DNA of 12,662 bases from Actinomycetes bacterium (GTDB taxonomy: Bacteria > Actinomycetota > Actinomycetes > JAHEKZ01): contig JAJAYM010000021.1 of the NCBI GenBank assembly GCA_027117675.1, positions 1 through 12,662 on the forward strand, read 5' to 3'. The position numbers and the translations under genes were made by a program. The notes under the pieces are model-generated. The model had not been told where the DNA came from and searched no databases. It worked only from the letters and a program-made list of their open reading frames with translations. Every line of letters begins with the position of its first letter. The first letter of the stretch is position 1. This document shows positions 1 to 6,586 of the stretch, one piece after another.

Positions 1-893
1 ACCATCGACCACGACTCACCATGGGAGGCATATCCTTTGGCCGGATGGTCCCCGAGTCGCAAGAGCAGATCGTCGCGATGCGGCCCGGCCAGTGTGACGC
101 CGCGTTGCAACTCGTCGCGTTCGACGCGCTCCAGCGTTGCGCGTAGTGCGACAGCGATCTCTTCACGTGCGCTGCACCCATCTAACGGAGACCCCTCACA
201 CCAGGACGCCTTGTAGTCGAGCCCGGCGTCTCCACCGGTCGGCGCGAGGTCGGAATACGCCTTCTGGACAGGGGCGCGTAGCTCGCTGATGAGCGCCAGC
301 CGGGCTTCGAGAATTTCACTGCCTAGCTGCACGAGGTGGTCGTTCCAGACCGCCAAGGTCGTCGCATCGAAGGACCCGCGGGTTGCGGCTGCGCTTTTCA
401 GTAGTGCGTTGCGCTGCTTGAGCATTCGGTCGTAGTCCGACTTCACACCGGCGAGCCGCGGGGTGCGCAGCATCATCAACGCATCGATAAATCCCCTGCG
501 TGAGTCAGGGTCACCCCGCACGAGGCCGAGGTCTTCAGGTGCAAAAACCACCGCACGAAGGACGCCGAGCAAGTCACGTGGTCGCGGCAGTGGTGACTTG
601 TTGATTCGGGCGCGGTTGCTCTTTCCCGGCACGATTTCGATCTCCAGAAGCAGCCGCCTGCCCAGTCTTTGCACCCCCGCGCGGACCACTGCACGCTCCG
701 CTCCGTGTCGAACCAATGGGTGGTCCGATGCAACGCGATGACTTCCCAGGGTCGCGAGGTAGCCAATCGCCTCGACAATGTTGGTTTTGCCTTGGCCATT
801 GCGTCCGATCAGCACCGATACGCCCGGCTCTAGGTCAAGCTGAACGAGCGAGTACGAACGGAAATCGACCAGTTCGAGAGCTGCGACGAACAC
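1..893 (-). CDS. recF: RecF, DNA replication/repair ATPase (partial, C-terminus beyond window)
   Basis: RecF is an SMC-like ABC ATPase that acts with RecO and RecR to load RecA at single-stranded gaps. I translated this frame by hand; it is open from 893 to the window edge (297 codons). Residues 30-38 (GRNGQGKTN) are the Walker A loop. Residues 57-59 region reads TLGSHR, typical of actinobacterial RecF. Residues 289-294 (ASHGES) are the ABC signature in its actinobacterial form, and the Walker B part is outside the window. The start is GTG at 893, 10 nt after the dnaN stop. No clear Shine-Dalgarno sequence precedes it and no other in-frame start lies upstream, so translation is probably coupled to dnaN. 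No gnd gene separates it from dnaN, unlike Streptomyces. Confidence 0.95.
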   Translation of the reverse strand, partial: MFVAALELVDFRSYSLVQLDLEPGVSVLIGRNGQGKTNIVEAIGYLATLGSHRVASDHPLVRHGAERAVVRAGVQRLGRRLLLEIEIVPGKSNRARINKSPLPRPRDLLGVLRAVVFAPEDLGLVRGDPDSRRGFIDALMMLRTPRLAGVKSDYDRMLKQRNALLKSAAATRGSFDATTLAVWNDHLVQLGSEILEARLALISELRAPVQKAYSDLAPTGGDAGLDYKASWCEGSPLDGCSAREEIAVALRATLERVERDELQRGVTLAGPHRDDLLLRLGDHPAKGYASHGESWSM

Positions 894-903
894 CGCGGTC
901 GGA

Positions 904-2052
904 TCAGCCCGACAGACGCACGGGCATGATGAGGTAGCGGTAGGAGCCGTCACTTGGCGTCTCGGCCTCAACACGTCCGGCGATCACCGCCGGTTTGGTC
1001 GACGTGGTGAACGAGATCTCGGTATGCGCGGTTCCCAAGGCGCCGATGCCCTCCTGCAGGAACTGCGGATTGAACGCGATCGTCAGTGGATCCCCCGAGT
1101 ACGAGCAGGACAACGTCTCCACTGCCTGTGCCTCATCGCCGGCTCCTGCTTCAACCATGAGCTGACCCTCCTCAAAGGAAAGCCGCACCGGGGTATTGCG
1201 ATCAGCCACCAACGCGACCCGCTTGACCGTCTCAAGGAGTGCAGTTGACTCGACAACGGCCACCGACCCGGTTTCCGACGGCAGCAACGCCCGGTACTTG
1301 GGAAACTCACCGTCGAGAAGCCGGTTCGTTGTGCGGCGGCTCTCACTGCCGGCGGCTCCTTCAAATCCGATGAGACCCTCACCGGCGCCGCTCCCGCTCA
1401 GCGCGATGGTCACCGTGTCAGCGTCAGCGAGCGCCCGCGCCGTGTCAGCCAATGACCGTCCCTGCACGAGAGCGACCGTGGTCAGGTCGGTGCGACCTGG
1501 AGACCACATCAACTCACGTACTGCGAGGCGATACCGATCGGTGGCGGCCAGCACCAAGCGGTCGCCTTCGAACTCGACGCGAATCCCAGTCAGTACCGGA
1601 AGCGTGTCGTCAGGACCGACGGCGACAGCCACCTGCGCGACCGCAGTGGCGAAGATGTCGCCGCTGAGTGAACCCGCGGAGTCTGGCATGACAGGTAGCG
1701 AAGGGTAGTCCTCGCGTGGAAGCGTCTGAAGGCTGAACCTGGCACTTCCGCAGACCAGCTGGGCCTTGCGTTCGCTCTCTTCTGTGGCGACCTCAATCGG
1801 ACGGTCGGGAAGGCTGCGGGTGATGTCAGCCAGTAGCCGACCAGAGACCAAGATCGAACCCGGTTCGCTGACGTCAGCTGGTACCTCGACTCGCGCCGAA
1901 ACTTCGTAGTCGAACGAGCTGAGCGTCAGACCGCCACCTTCGGCGTCAATCAAAAGCCCGGCGAGAACAGGCAGTGGTGGCCGGGTAGGCAGGCTGCGCG
2001 CCGCCCAGGCAACTGCCTCGGCGAAAACGTCGCGTTCGACGCGGAACTTCAC
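904..2052 (-). CDS. dnaN: DNA polymerase III beta subunit (sliding clamp)
   Basis: DnaN forms the ring-shaped homodimeric clamp that tethers DNA polymerase III to DNA and recruits many replication and repair partners. The product is 382 residues, within the usual range for the family, and consists of three successive clamp folds of about 120 residues each. The N-terminus (MKFRVERDVFAEAVAWAARS) and the C-terminal YLIMPVRLSG are typical of actinobacterial DnaN; the C-terminal MPVRL stretch lines the partner-binding pocket in this family. The start is GTG at 2052, preceded by a good Shine-Dalgarno GGAGG about 7 nt upstream. The gene follows dnaA across the origin spacer and precedes recF by 10 nt. 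A TAGAGT hexamer on the minus strand at 2117-2122 could be a -10 element, but I find no convincing -35. Confidence 0.98.
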   Translation of the reverse strand: MKFRVERDVFAEAVAWAARSLPTRPPLPVLAGLLIDAEGGGLTLSSFDYEVSARVEVPADVSEPGSILVSGRLLADITRSLPDRPIEVATEESERKAQLVCGSARFSLQTLPREDYPSLPVMPDSAGSLSGDIFATAVAQVAVAVGPDDTLPVLTGIRVEFEGDRLVLAATDRYRLAVRELMWSPGRTDLTTVALVQGRSLADTARALADADTVTIALSGSGAGEGLIGFEGAAGSESRRTTNRLLDGEFPKYRALLPSETGSVAVVESTALLETVKRVALVADRNTPVRLSFEEGQLMVEAGAGDEAQAVETLSCSYSGDPLTIAFNPQFLQEGIGALGTAHTEISFTTSTKPAVIAGRVEAETPSDGSYRYLIMPVRLSG

Positions 2053-2208
2053 GAAAGATCCTCCGGGTTAGGGCGTGAGAGGCCAGATGTTCGAGGGTAC
2101 CGGCATCGGCATCGTTACTCTACGTGACCGGCCCATCGAACCGGGTGGGTGACTGACCGCGGTGTTTGAGTGATGTGATGAAGGAGTACTCGTAGTCGTC
2201 GTCGGTGC

Positions 2209-2217
2209 TGTGGACAA
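2209..2217 (-). promoter_or_regulatory. DnaA box, perfect (TTGTCCACA)
   Basis: On the minus strand this reads TTGTCCACA, a 9/9 match to the actinobacterial DnaA-box consensus. It is the only perfect box in the dnaA-dnaN spacer and probably anchors DnaA assembly there. Confidence 0.85.
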
Positions 2218-2374
2218 TGGGGATGGACGACGTCGGCGCAGGTCAGCACGGTGAGTCTGGCCCACAGGGGGTTGTGTCATTGGCCCCAATTCCAAGTGAC
2301 GACCGGTGGACGAGAATGTGAACGAGCCGTAACGTCCACCGGTCATCCCCAGGTAACACCCCAGAATTGGCAGA

Positions 2375-2395
2375 TAGTCCACAGGGTTGTCCCCA
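2375..2395 (+). promoter_or_regulatory. Pair of near-consensus DnaA boxes
   Basis: Two 9-mers in the same orientation, TAGTCCACA (2375-2383) and TTGTCCCCA (2387-2395), are separated by 3 bp. Each differs by one base from TTGTCCACA. Close same-strand spacing suits cooperative DnaA filament growth. Functional assignment is by similarity only. Confidence 0.7.
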
Positions 2396-2444
2396 GCGTG
2401 TGTACCCAGCGTGATCGCTGGACATGAACCCTGCGTCACGATCG

Positions 2445-3869
2445 CTAGCCTTGCCGAGCCTGAGACTTGATCCGGTTCGTCAGCTCGGTGACCTGGTTGT
2501 AGACGCTCCGCCGCTCGGCCATCAACTGGCGGATCTTACGGTCGGCGTGCATCACCGTGGTGTGATCGCGGCCCCCGAACTGTTGCCCGATCTTTGGCAG
2601 CGACAGATCGGTGAGCTCGCGGCAGAGGTACATGGCGATTTGACGAGCATTCACGAGGACGCGTGAGCGGCTGGAGCCACAGAGGTCGTCCAACGTCAGG
2701 CCGAAGTATGCCGCCGTTTGGGCCATGATCAGGGCACTGGTGACCTCAGGGCCGCTGCTTTCGGGGATGAGGTCCTTCAACACGATCTCGGCCAGTGCGA
2801 GATCGACGGGCTGTCGGTTCAGGCTGGCGAAGGCGGTGACGCGGATGAGGGCACCTTCGAGCTCGCGGATGTTGGTGGCGATCTTGCTGGCGATGAACTC
2901 CAAGACCTCTGGTGGCGCCTGAAGTTTTTCTTGTGCGGCCTTCTTACGAAGGATCGCGATTCTGGTCTCGAGGTCAGGGGGTTGCACGTCAGTGGTGAGC
3001 CCCCACGTGAAGCGGGTACGCATGCGATCTTCAAACCCCGACAGCTGCTGCGGTGAGACGTCGCTGGTGATGACGATCTGCTTGTTGGCAGTGTGCAGTG
3101 TGTTGAACGTGTGAAAGAACTCTTCCTGCGTCTGAACCCGGCCTTGCAGGAACTGGATATCATCGATCAACAGGACGTCGATATCCCGGTAACGACGTTG
3201 GAACGCTTGAGCTTTGTCGTCGCGGATCGAGTTGATGAAGTCGTTGGTGAACTCTTCGGAGCTGACGTAGAGGACGCGCGTGCCGGCGTACAGGTTGCGC
3301 GCGTAGTGCCCGATCGCGTGCAACAGGTGCGTTTTACCGAGCCCGGACCCGCCGTAGATAAAGAGTGGGTTGTAGGCCTTTGCTGGTGCCTCAGCCACGG
3401 CGACCGCTGCGGCATGGGCGAATCGGTTGCTGGCACCGATCACGAACGTGTCGAAGGTGTACTTCGGGTTCAGGCGTGAGTCAGAGTCGAAGCGAGGGAC
3501 AGGTGACCCGGTTCCAGGGCGTGCTAACGAGTCGTCGGGTACCCGGACGGCGTCAGCGGCCAGCGTCTCGGCGTCTAGTTCATCGTCAGAGCTCGACACA
3601 TCACTGGCCAACTCAGGTTCGACGGTGACCGCGATCCGCACCTCACGGCCCAGCTCTCGTGAGAGAACCTCGGTGACGTGCGGTCGGAGCCGACTCTCGA
3701 TGAGGTCTTTGGTGAACTCGTTCGGGGCGGCCAACAGCGCGGTGTCTTCGACGACGCCGACCGGGCGGGTGAGGCGCAAGAACGCACCTGCCTGCGGGCC
3801 GGCCTCATCGGCCAAGGTGTCGAGCACCCGGGTCCAGACGGCGGCCAGATCTTGGGTCTGTGTGGTCAC
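2445..3869 (-). CDS. dnaA: Chromosomal replication initiator DnaA
   Basis: DnaA is the AAA+ initiator that binds DnaA boxes at oriC, melts the duplex and directs helicase loading. With the start chosen here it has 474 residues. Domain I (about 1-85) begins TTQTQDLAAVW and mediates self-interaction. Domain II is a short acidic Ser-rich linker. Domain III has Walker A GGSGLGKT (173-180), Walker B LLIDDIQF (233-240) and an Arg-rich MRTRF segment. Domain IV ends with the DNA-binding signature GGRDHTTV (432-439). I chose GTG at 3869 because domain I begins there as in relatives and a GGAAGGG ribosome site lies just upstream. An in-frame ATG at 3962 would add 31 non-conserved residues; it overlaps a DnaA box and has no ribosome site. 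Boxes upstream suggest autoregulation. Confidence 0.97.
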   Translation of the reverse strand: MTTQTQDLAAVWTRVLDTLADEAGPQAGAFLRLTRPVGVVEDTALLAAPNEFTKDLIESRLRPHVTEVLSRELGREVRIAVTVEPELASDVSSSDDELDAETLAADAVRVPDDSLARPGTGSPVPRFDSDSRLNPKYTFDTFVIGASNRFAHAAAVAVAEAPAKAYNPLFIYGGSGLGKTHLLHAIGHYARNLYAGTRVLYVSSEEFTNDFINSIRDDKAQAFQRRYRDIDVLLIDDIQFLQGRVQTQEEFFHTFNTLHTANKQIVITSDVSPQQLSGFEDRMRTRFTWGLTTDVQPPDLETRIAILRKKAAQEKLQAPPEVLEFIASKIATNIRELEGALIRVTAFASLNRQPVDLALAEIVLKDLIPESSGPEVTSALIMAQTAAYFGLTLDDLCGSSRSRVLVNARQIAMYLCRELTDLSLPKIGQQFGGRDHTTVMHADRKIRQLMAERRSVYNQVTELTNRIKSQARQG

Positions 3870-3909
3870 AGGCGCCCTTCCACTTCTCCCCGAACTCTTC
3901 TGCGAGCCG

Positions 3910-3918
3910 TCGTCCACA
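3910..3918 (+). promoter_or_regulatory. DnaA box, 8/9 (TCGTCCACA)
   Basis: TCGTCCACA differs from TTGTCCACA at one position. It lies 41 bp upstream of the dnaA start codon, in the likely dnaA leader or promoter, which suits autorepression by DnaA. Confidence 0.6.
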
Positions 3919-3954
3919 ACCAAAGACCGCAGGTCAGGGCCTAGATCCACACGT

Positions 3955-3963
3955 TCATCCACA
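3955..3963 (+). promoter_or_regulatory. DnaA box, 8/9 to TTATCCACA
   Basis: TCATCCACA is one base from the general bacterial box TTATCCACA and two from the actinobacterial form. A degenerate inverted partner (TGTGGGTGA) follows at 3967-3975, and a 7/9 match lies at 3943-3951, making a small cluster upstream of dnaA. Confidence 0.5.
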
Positions 3964-4070
3964 GGCTGTGGGTGAGACAGATCGACGCCATCTGGTCGGG
4001 GTCGGCCGGTGGCCGGTTGACCGGAGTGCGCGGGCGGACGTTACCGGGCTGAACGTGTCGCGTCCAGCGG

Positions 4071-4079
4071 TTGTCCACA
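4071..4079 (+). promoter_or_regulatory. DnaA box, perfect (TTGTCCACA)
   Basis: This is a 9/9 match to the actinobacterial DnaA box. It lies in the dnaA-rpmH spacer, about 200 bp upstream of the dnaA start, on the opposite side of dnaA from the main origin spacer. It may act in dnaA autoregulation, in rpmH control, or as part of an extended origin. Confidence 0.8.
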
Positions 4080-4179
4080 ACTAGCCCCACCGTAGCGAGC
4101 CTTCCCCGGCGTGTCTCCCCCGACCCCATCGGGAGTTCTGAAAAGATAAGCAGTTGTCTTGCCGACAGTCGTCCCCGGT

Positions 4180-4210
4180 TTGACCACTGCGGGGGCCGAC
4201 GTTGTACCGT
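4180..4210 (+). promoter_or_regulatory. Candidate housekeeping-sigma promoter for rpmH
   Basis: TTGACC at 4180-4185 matches a -35 element well. A plausible -10 is TACCGT (4205-4210, spacer 19) or TGTACC (4203-4208, spacer 17). The rpmH GTG follows about 60 bp downstream. The -35 is strong, but the -10 is weak and its register is uncertain. Confidence 0.5.
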
Positions 4211-4270
4211 AGGGCGTTCATGCCCAGCGGGGGCCGTCCCCGCCCTGCCAGTCAGACCTCGGAGCCCCTC

Positions 4271-4408
4271 GTGTCCAAGCGTACGTTCCAGCCCAACAAC
4301 AGGCGTCGGGCCAAGACCCACGGGTTTCGGCTCCGGATGCGCACTCGCGCTGGCCGTTCCATCCTTTCGGCGCGCCGCCGTAAGGGCCGCACTCGTATCG
4401 CTGCCTGA
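4271..4408 (+). CDS. rpmH: 50S ribosomal protein L34
   Basis: L34 is a small, very basic protein of the large ribosomal subunit that contacts 23S rRNA. The product is 45 residues, the normal family length, and is recognisable throughout: it begins SKRTFQPNNRRRAKTHGFR and ends in an Arg-rich RRRKGRTRIAA tail. The start is GTG at 4271, preceded by GGAG six bases upstream. It is the first gene of the plus-strand cluster, and rnpA begins 3 nt after its stop; the rpmH-rnpA pairing is nearly universal in bacteria. An upstream in-frame ATG at 4202 would add non-conserved residues and overlap the likely promoter, so I rejected it. Confidence 0.98.
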   Translation: MSKRTFQPNNRRRAKTHGFRLRMRTRAGRSILSARRRKGRTRIAA

Positions 4409-4411
4409 CCG

Positions 4412-4771
4412 GTGCTGCCAGCGGCTCATCGCATGCGCCGGAGCGTCGACTTCTCGGCCGCGGTCAGGGGTCGCCGTGCGTCGGCGCCGACTCTTGTGCT
4501 TCACGTGAGGTCGAGGCGTGAGGGCGCTGAGCCGGCTCGCATGGGGTTGATCGTCAGCAAGGCGGTCGGTAACGCCGTCGTCCGAAACCGGGTAGCTCGC
4601 CGGCTGCGTGCCGTTTGTGCCGCGGAAATCTCGACGTGGGAAGCTGGAGATCTCGTGGTGGTGCGGGCGCTACCTGCGGCCGGTGCGGCCAGCTCGGCTG
4701 CACTGGCCAGCGATCTGCATCAGGCGGCCGCCCGGGTTGGCTTGGCCGGGGAAGCCGGTACCCGGCCGTGA
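4412..4771 (+). CDS. rnpA: Ribonuclease P protein component
   Basis: RnpA is the protein subunit of RNase P, which removes the 5' leader from precursor tRNAs; it works with the catalytic RNA, which is not in this window. The product is 119 residues, the expected size. The N-terminus (MLPAAHRMRRSVDF) matches the family, and residues 58-66 carry the diagnostic basic motif RNRVARRLR, preceded by VSKAVGNAVV. I chose GTG at 4412 because conservation starts there; an ATG at 4433 would remove the conserved LPAAHR segment. The gene begins 3 nt after rpmH, and its stop overlaps the yidD start by 4 bp (GTGA), so the three are translationally linked. Confidence 0.96.
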   Translation: MLPAAHRMRRSVDFSAAVRGRRASAPTLVLHVRSRREGAEPARMGLIVSKAVGNAVVRNRVARRLRAVCAAEISTWEAGDLVVVRALPAAGAASSAALASDLHQAAARVGLAGEAGTRP

Positions 4772-5049
4772 ACCCACGACGAGTCCTGCTTGCCGTGGTC
4801 CTCGCCCCACTTTGGGTCTACCGGCGGGTGATCTCACCGCTGACGCCCCGGCACTGCCGGTACTACCCGTCCTGCTCGGCCTATGCCGAGGATGCCGTCA
4901 AGACGCACGGCGTCCTGCGCGGCAGTTGGCTCGCACTTCGCCGGCTGGGTCGGTGCCACCCGTGGACCCCCGGCGGCGTCGACCACGTTCCACCGAGACA
5001 AGCCACGCGTGGCAGCGAGCTGCCGGCGTCCCCAGTGACAGGAGCGTGA
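4768..5049 (+). CDS. yidD: Membrane protein insertion efficiency factor YidD
   Basis: YidD is a small membrane-associated protein that assists YidC-dependent insertion of inner-membrane proteins. The product is 93 residues. A hydrophobic/amphipathic N-terminal segment (about 5-24) is followed by the family core RHCRYYPSCSAYAEDAV (28-44), with Cys30 and Cys36, then GRCHPWTPGG (61-70) with Cys63 and a VDHVP ending. The start GTG at 4768 overlaps the rnpA stop as GTGA. The frame is open further upstream within rnpA, but conservation begins at MNPRRVLL. It precedes yidC by 3 nt, the standard order. Confidence 0.95.
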   Translation: MNPRRVLLAVVLAPLWVYRRVISPLTPRHCRYYPSCSAYAEDAVKTHGVLRGSWLALRRLGRCHPWTPGGVDHVPPRQATRGSELPASPVTGA

Positions 5050-5052
5050 CCT

Positions 5053-6009
5053 GTGGGTCTTCTTGATCCGCTCTATTGGATCGTGTCGTGGGTGCTGGTG
5101 GCCTGGCACTCGTTCTGGAGCCGGATTTTCCCGCCGGAGAGCGGTGCGGCCTGGGCGTTGGCCATCGTTGGCCTCGTTGTCGTGATCCGAGTGCTGCTGA
5201 TCCCGCTCTTCGTCAAGCAGATCAAGGCCCAGCGGGCGCTGCAGATCCTGCAGCCGGAGATCAAGGCGATCCAGAAGCGGTTCAAGGACGACCGGCAGAA
5301 GCAGTCAGAAGAGATGATGAAGCTGTACCGCGAGAACGGGACGAACCCCTTCTCGTCGTGCCTGCCGATCCTTTTGCAGATGCCGATCTTCTTCGCGCTG
5401 TTCCACGTGCTCAGCTACGGCGTCCAGAAACAGAACCCGGTCGGGGTGATGGACGCGGAGTTGGTGGCTCAGGCCGGCCAGGCGACAATCTTCGGCGCCT
5501 CGCTGGACGCGACCTTTTTGTCAGCAGATGACCTTAATGCGAAGATTGTCTCGATGGTTCTGATCCTGCTGATGACCTTGACCACCTTCATCACCCAGAA
5601 GCAGCTTCTGGTCAAGGGGATCGCCAACGCCGAGTCCAACCCCTTCCTGCAGCAGCAGAAGCTGCTGGTCTACGTGTTTCCGCTGATGTTCGCCGTCTTT
5701 GGCATCAACTTCCCGATCGGTGTGCTCATCTACTGGCTCACCACGAACATTTGGTCGATGGGCCAGCAGTACTACGTGATCCGGAACAACCCAGCTCCTG
5801 GCAGCAAGGCCTATGAGGAGTGGGAAGAACGGCAGGCACGCAAGGCCGCCAAGAAGTCGGGGCAGGCGGGAGCGGCACCGTCGGTCGTTGAGGAAGAGGC
5901 GCCGCCAGAACCCAAGGTGGTCCGGAACCAGCCCAAGCGCAAACGACGGAGTCAACGCAAGGGGCGTTCCGGCGGAGCCGAGCCCAGCCCGAACGAGGAG
6001 ACACCATGA
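5053..6009 (+). CDS. yidC: Membrane protein insertase YidC/Oxa1 family
   Basis: YidC inserts and folds membrane proteins, alone or with SecYEG. The product is 318 residues, without the large periplasmic domain of Gram-negative YidC, as usual in Gram-positives. About five membrane segments are visible: near 6-22, 33-54, 100-120, 164-182 and 205-230. Arg46, in the second segment (VVVIRVLLIP), corresponds to the conserved groove arginine of the family. The cytoplasmic loop at 55-98 is charged and helical. The C-terminal tail (about 250-318) is strongly basic (PKRKRRSQRKGR), which suits ribosome contact. The start GTG at 5053 follows an AGGAG. Its stop overlaps the jag start by 4 bp (ATGA). No lipobox is seen at the N-terminus. 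Confidence 0.97.
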   Translation: MGLLDPLYWIVSWVLVAWHSFWSRIFPPESGAAWALAIVGLVVVIRVLLIPLFVKQIKAQRALQILQPEIKAIQKRFKDDRQKQSEEMMKLYRENGTNPFSSCLPILLQMPIFFALFHVLSYGVQKQNPVGVMDAELVAQAGQATIFGASLDATFLSADDLNAKIVSMVLILLMTLTTFITQKQLLVKGIANAESNPFLQQQKLLVYVFPLMFAVFGINFPIGVLIYWLTTNIWSMGQQYYVIRNNPAPGSKAYEEWEERQARKAAKKSGQAGAAPSVVEEEAPPEPKVVRNQPKRKRRSQRKGRSGGAEPSPNEETP

Positions 6010-6551
6010 GTGAGACCAAGAGTGAGACCAGCGAAACCGTCACCAGCGAAGAAGGCGTGACCGCCGCTGAGCCGGCCAGCCCAGCGCCGTCACTGGCCGA
6101 GCGGCTCGAGCGTGAGGGTGACGTCGCCGCCGACTACATCGAGGAACTGCTCGACATCGTCGACATCGACGGTGACATCGACATGGATGTTGAGGGCGAG
6201 CGGGCCATGGTCTCCCTCGTCGGCGGCAATCTGGACCATTTGGTGGGGGTCGAGGGCGCCGTCGTCGACGCGCTGCAAGAGCTCACCAGGCTCGCAGTGC
6301 TGCGCGAGACCGGGGAGCGCAGCAGGTTGATGCTTGACATCGCCGGCTGGCGGCAGGGCAAGCGTGAGGCGTTGACGGTGGCTGGCAGCACCGCGGCGAC
6401 GACGGCCAAGGAGTCAGGCGAGCCGGTCAGCCTTGAGCCGATGACGCCCTTCGAGCGCAAGATCGTGCATGACGCGGTGGCCGCAGCTGGTCTGACCAGT
6501 GAATCTGAGGGCCAGGAGCCGAACCGCTACGTCGTCGTTCTCCCTTCCTGA
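6006..6551 (+). CDS. jag: Jag/KhpB-like RNA-binding protein (KH and R3H domains)
   Basis: Jag (KhpB) proteins bind RNA and influence cell division and envelope growth in Gram-positives; the exact role in actinobacteria is not settled. The product is 181 residues. An acidic, low-complexity N-terminus (1-35) leads into a KH domain with GVEG (81-84) as its GxxG loop, within a conserved LVGVEGAVVDALQELTRLAV context. The C-terminal R3H domain has R151 and H155 (RKIVH) and ends SEGQEPNRYVVVLPS, which is close to the family consensus. The start ATG at 6006 has GAGGAG just upstream and overlaps the yidC stop. The next gene, rsmG, begins 35 nt downstream, with a parS site in the gap. Confidence 0.93.
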   Translation: MSETKSETSETVTSEEGVTAAEPASPAPSLAERLEREGDVAADYIEELLDIVDIDGDIDMDVEGERAMVSLVGGNLDHLVGVEGAVVDALQELTRLAVLRETGERSRLMLDIAGWRQGKREALTVAGSTAATTAKESGEPVSLEPMTPFERKIVHDAVAAAGLTSESEGQEPNRYVVVLPS

Positions 6552-6570
6552 ACGACGATGGAACGCCCGG

Positions 6571-6586
6571 CGTTTCACGTGAAACG
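6571..6586. promoter_or_regulatory. parS site 1 (ParB-binding, jag-rsmG gap)
   Basis: The 14-bp palindrome GTTTCACGTGAAAC (6572-6585) is a perfect match to the core of the bacterial parS consensus; the two outermost bases (C and G) deviate from T and A. ParB loads here and spreads as a CTP-dependent clamp. The site ends directly against the rsmG GTG (6587), where a ribosome site would normally sit. Confidence 0.95.

Larger units (their letters stand above)
2053..2444. other. Probable chromosomal replication origin (oriC) in the dnaA-dnaN spacer
   Basis: This 392-bp spacer has no credible gene. It contains one perfect actinobacterial DnaA box (TTGTCCACA, minus strand, 2209-2217) and two 8/9 matches (2375-2383 and 2387-2395). 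Weaker 7/9 matches lie at 2258-2266 (plus) and 2305-2313 (minus), and further degenerate copies around 2332-2351. Characterised actinobacterial origins (Streptomyces, Mycobacterium) lie in this same spacer. The spacer is less GC-rich than the flanking genes, but I see no long AT-rich unwinding element. The minus-strand reading frame across it looks like noise. Confidence 0.85.
3870..4270. other. Divergent dnaA-rpmH spacer with DnaA boxes and promoter elements
   Basis: This 401-bp region separates minus-strand dnaA from plus-strand rpmH. It holds the dnaA ribosome site next to 3869. A DnaA-box set runs from 3910 to 4079, with one perfect copy at 4071-4079. An AT-rich dyad lies at 4143-4160, and an rpmH promoter candidate at 4180-4210. 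The long reading frames crossing it on both strands show no recognisable protein and span control elements, so I regard the region as non-coding. A dnaA promoter must lie here on the minus strand, but I could not identify its hexamers. Confidence 0.75.

Noticed and set aside
1196..1708. 170-codon plus-strand frame opposite dnaN
   Set aside because: It is the antisense shadow of a conserved gene, Arg/Ser/Thr-rich with no domain; typical of high-GC DNA.
2068..2439. 123-codon minus-strand frame in the dnaA-dnaN spacer
   Set aside because: It covers the DnaA-box cluster, is rich in Thr/Ser/Pro/His and has no domain; taken as non-coding origin DNA.
3000..3013. parS-like CCCCACGTGAAGC in dnaA
   Set aside because: 10 of 14 matches and asymmetric; not a credible ParB site.
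3427..3975. 182-codon plus-strand frame opposite dnaA
   Set aside because: Antisense to conserved dnaA and its leader, with low-complexity composition and no recognisable fold.
3941..4504. 187-codon minus-strand frame across the dnaA-rpmH spacer
   Set aside because: It runs antisense through rpmH and the start of rnpA and over promoter and DnaA-box sequences; no protein similarity recognised.
4498..4511. parS-like sequence in rnpA with core TTCACGTGA
   Set aside because: Only 10 of 14 core positions match; the outer arms differ on both sides. It is probably chance within coding sequence.
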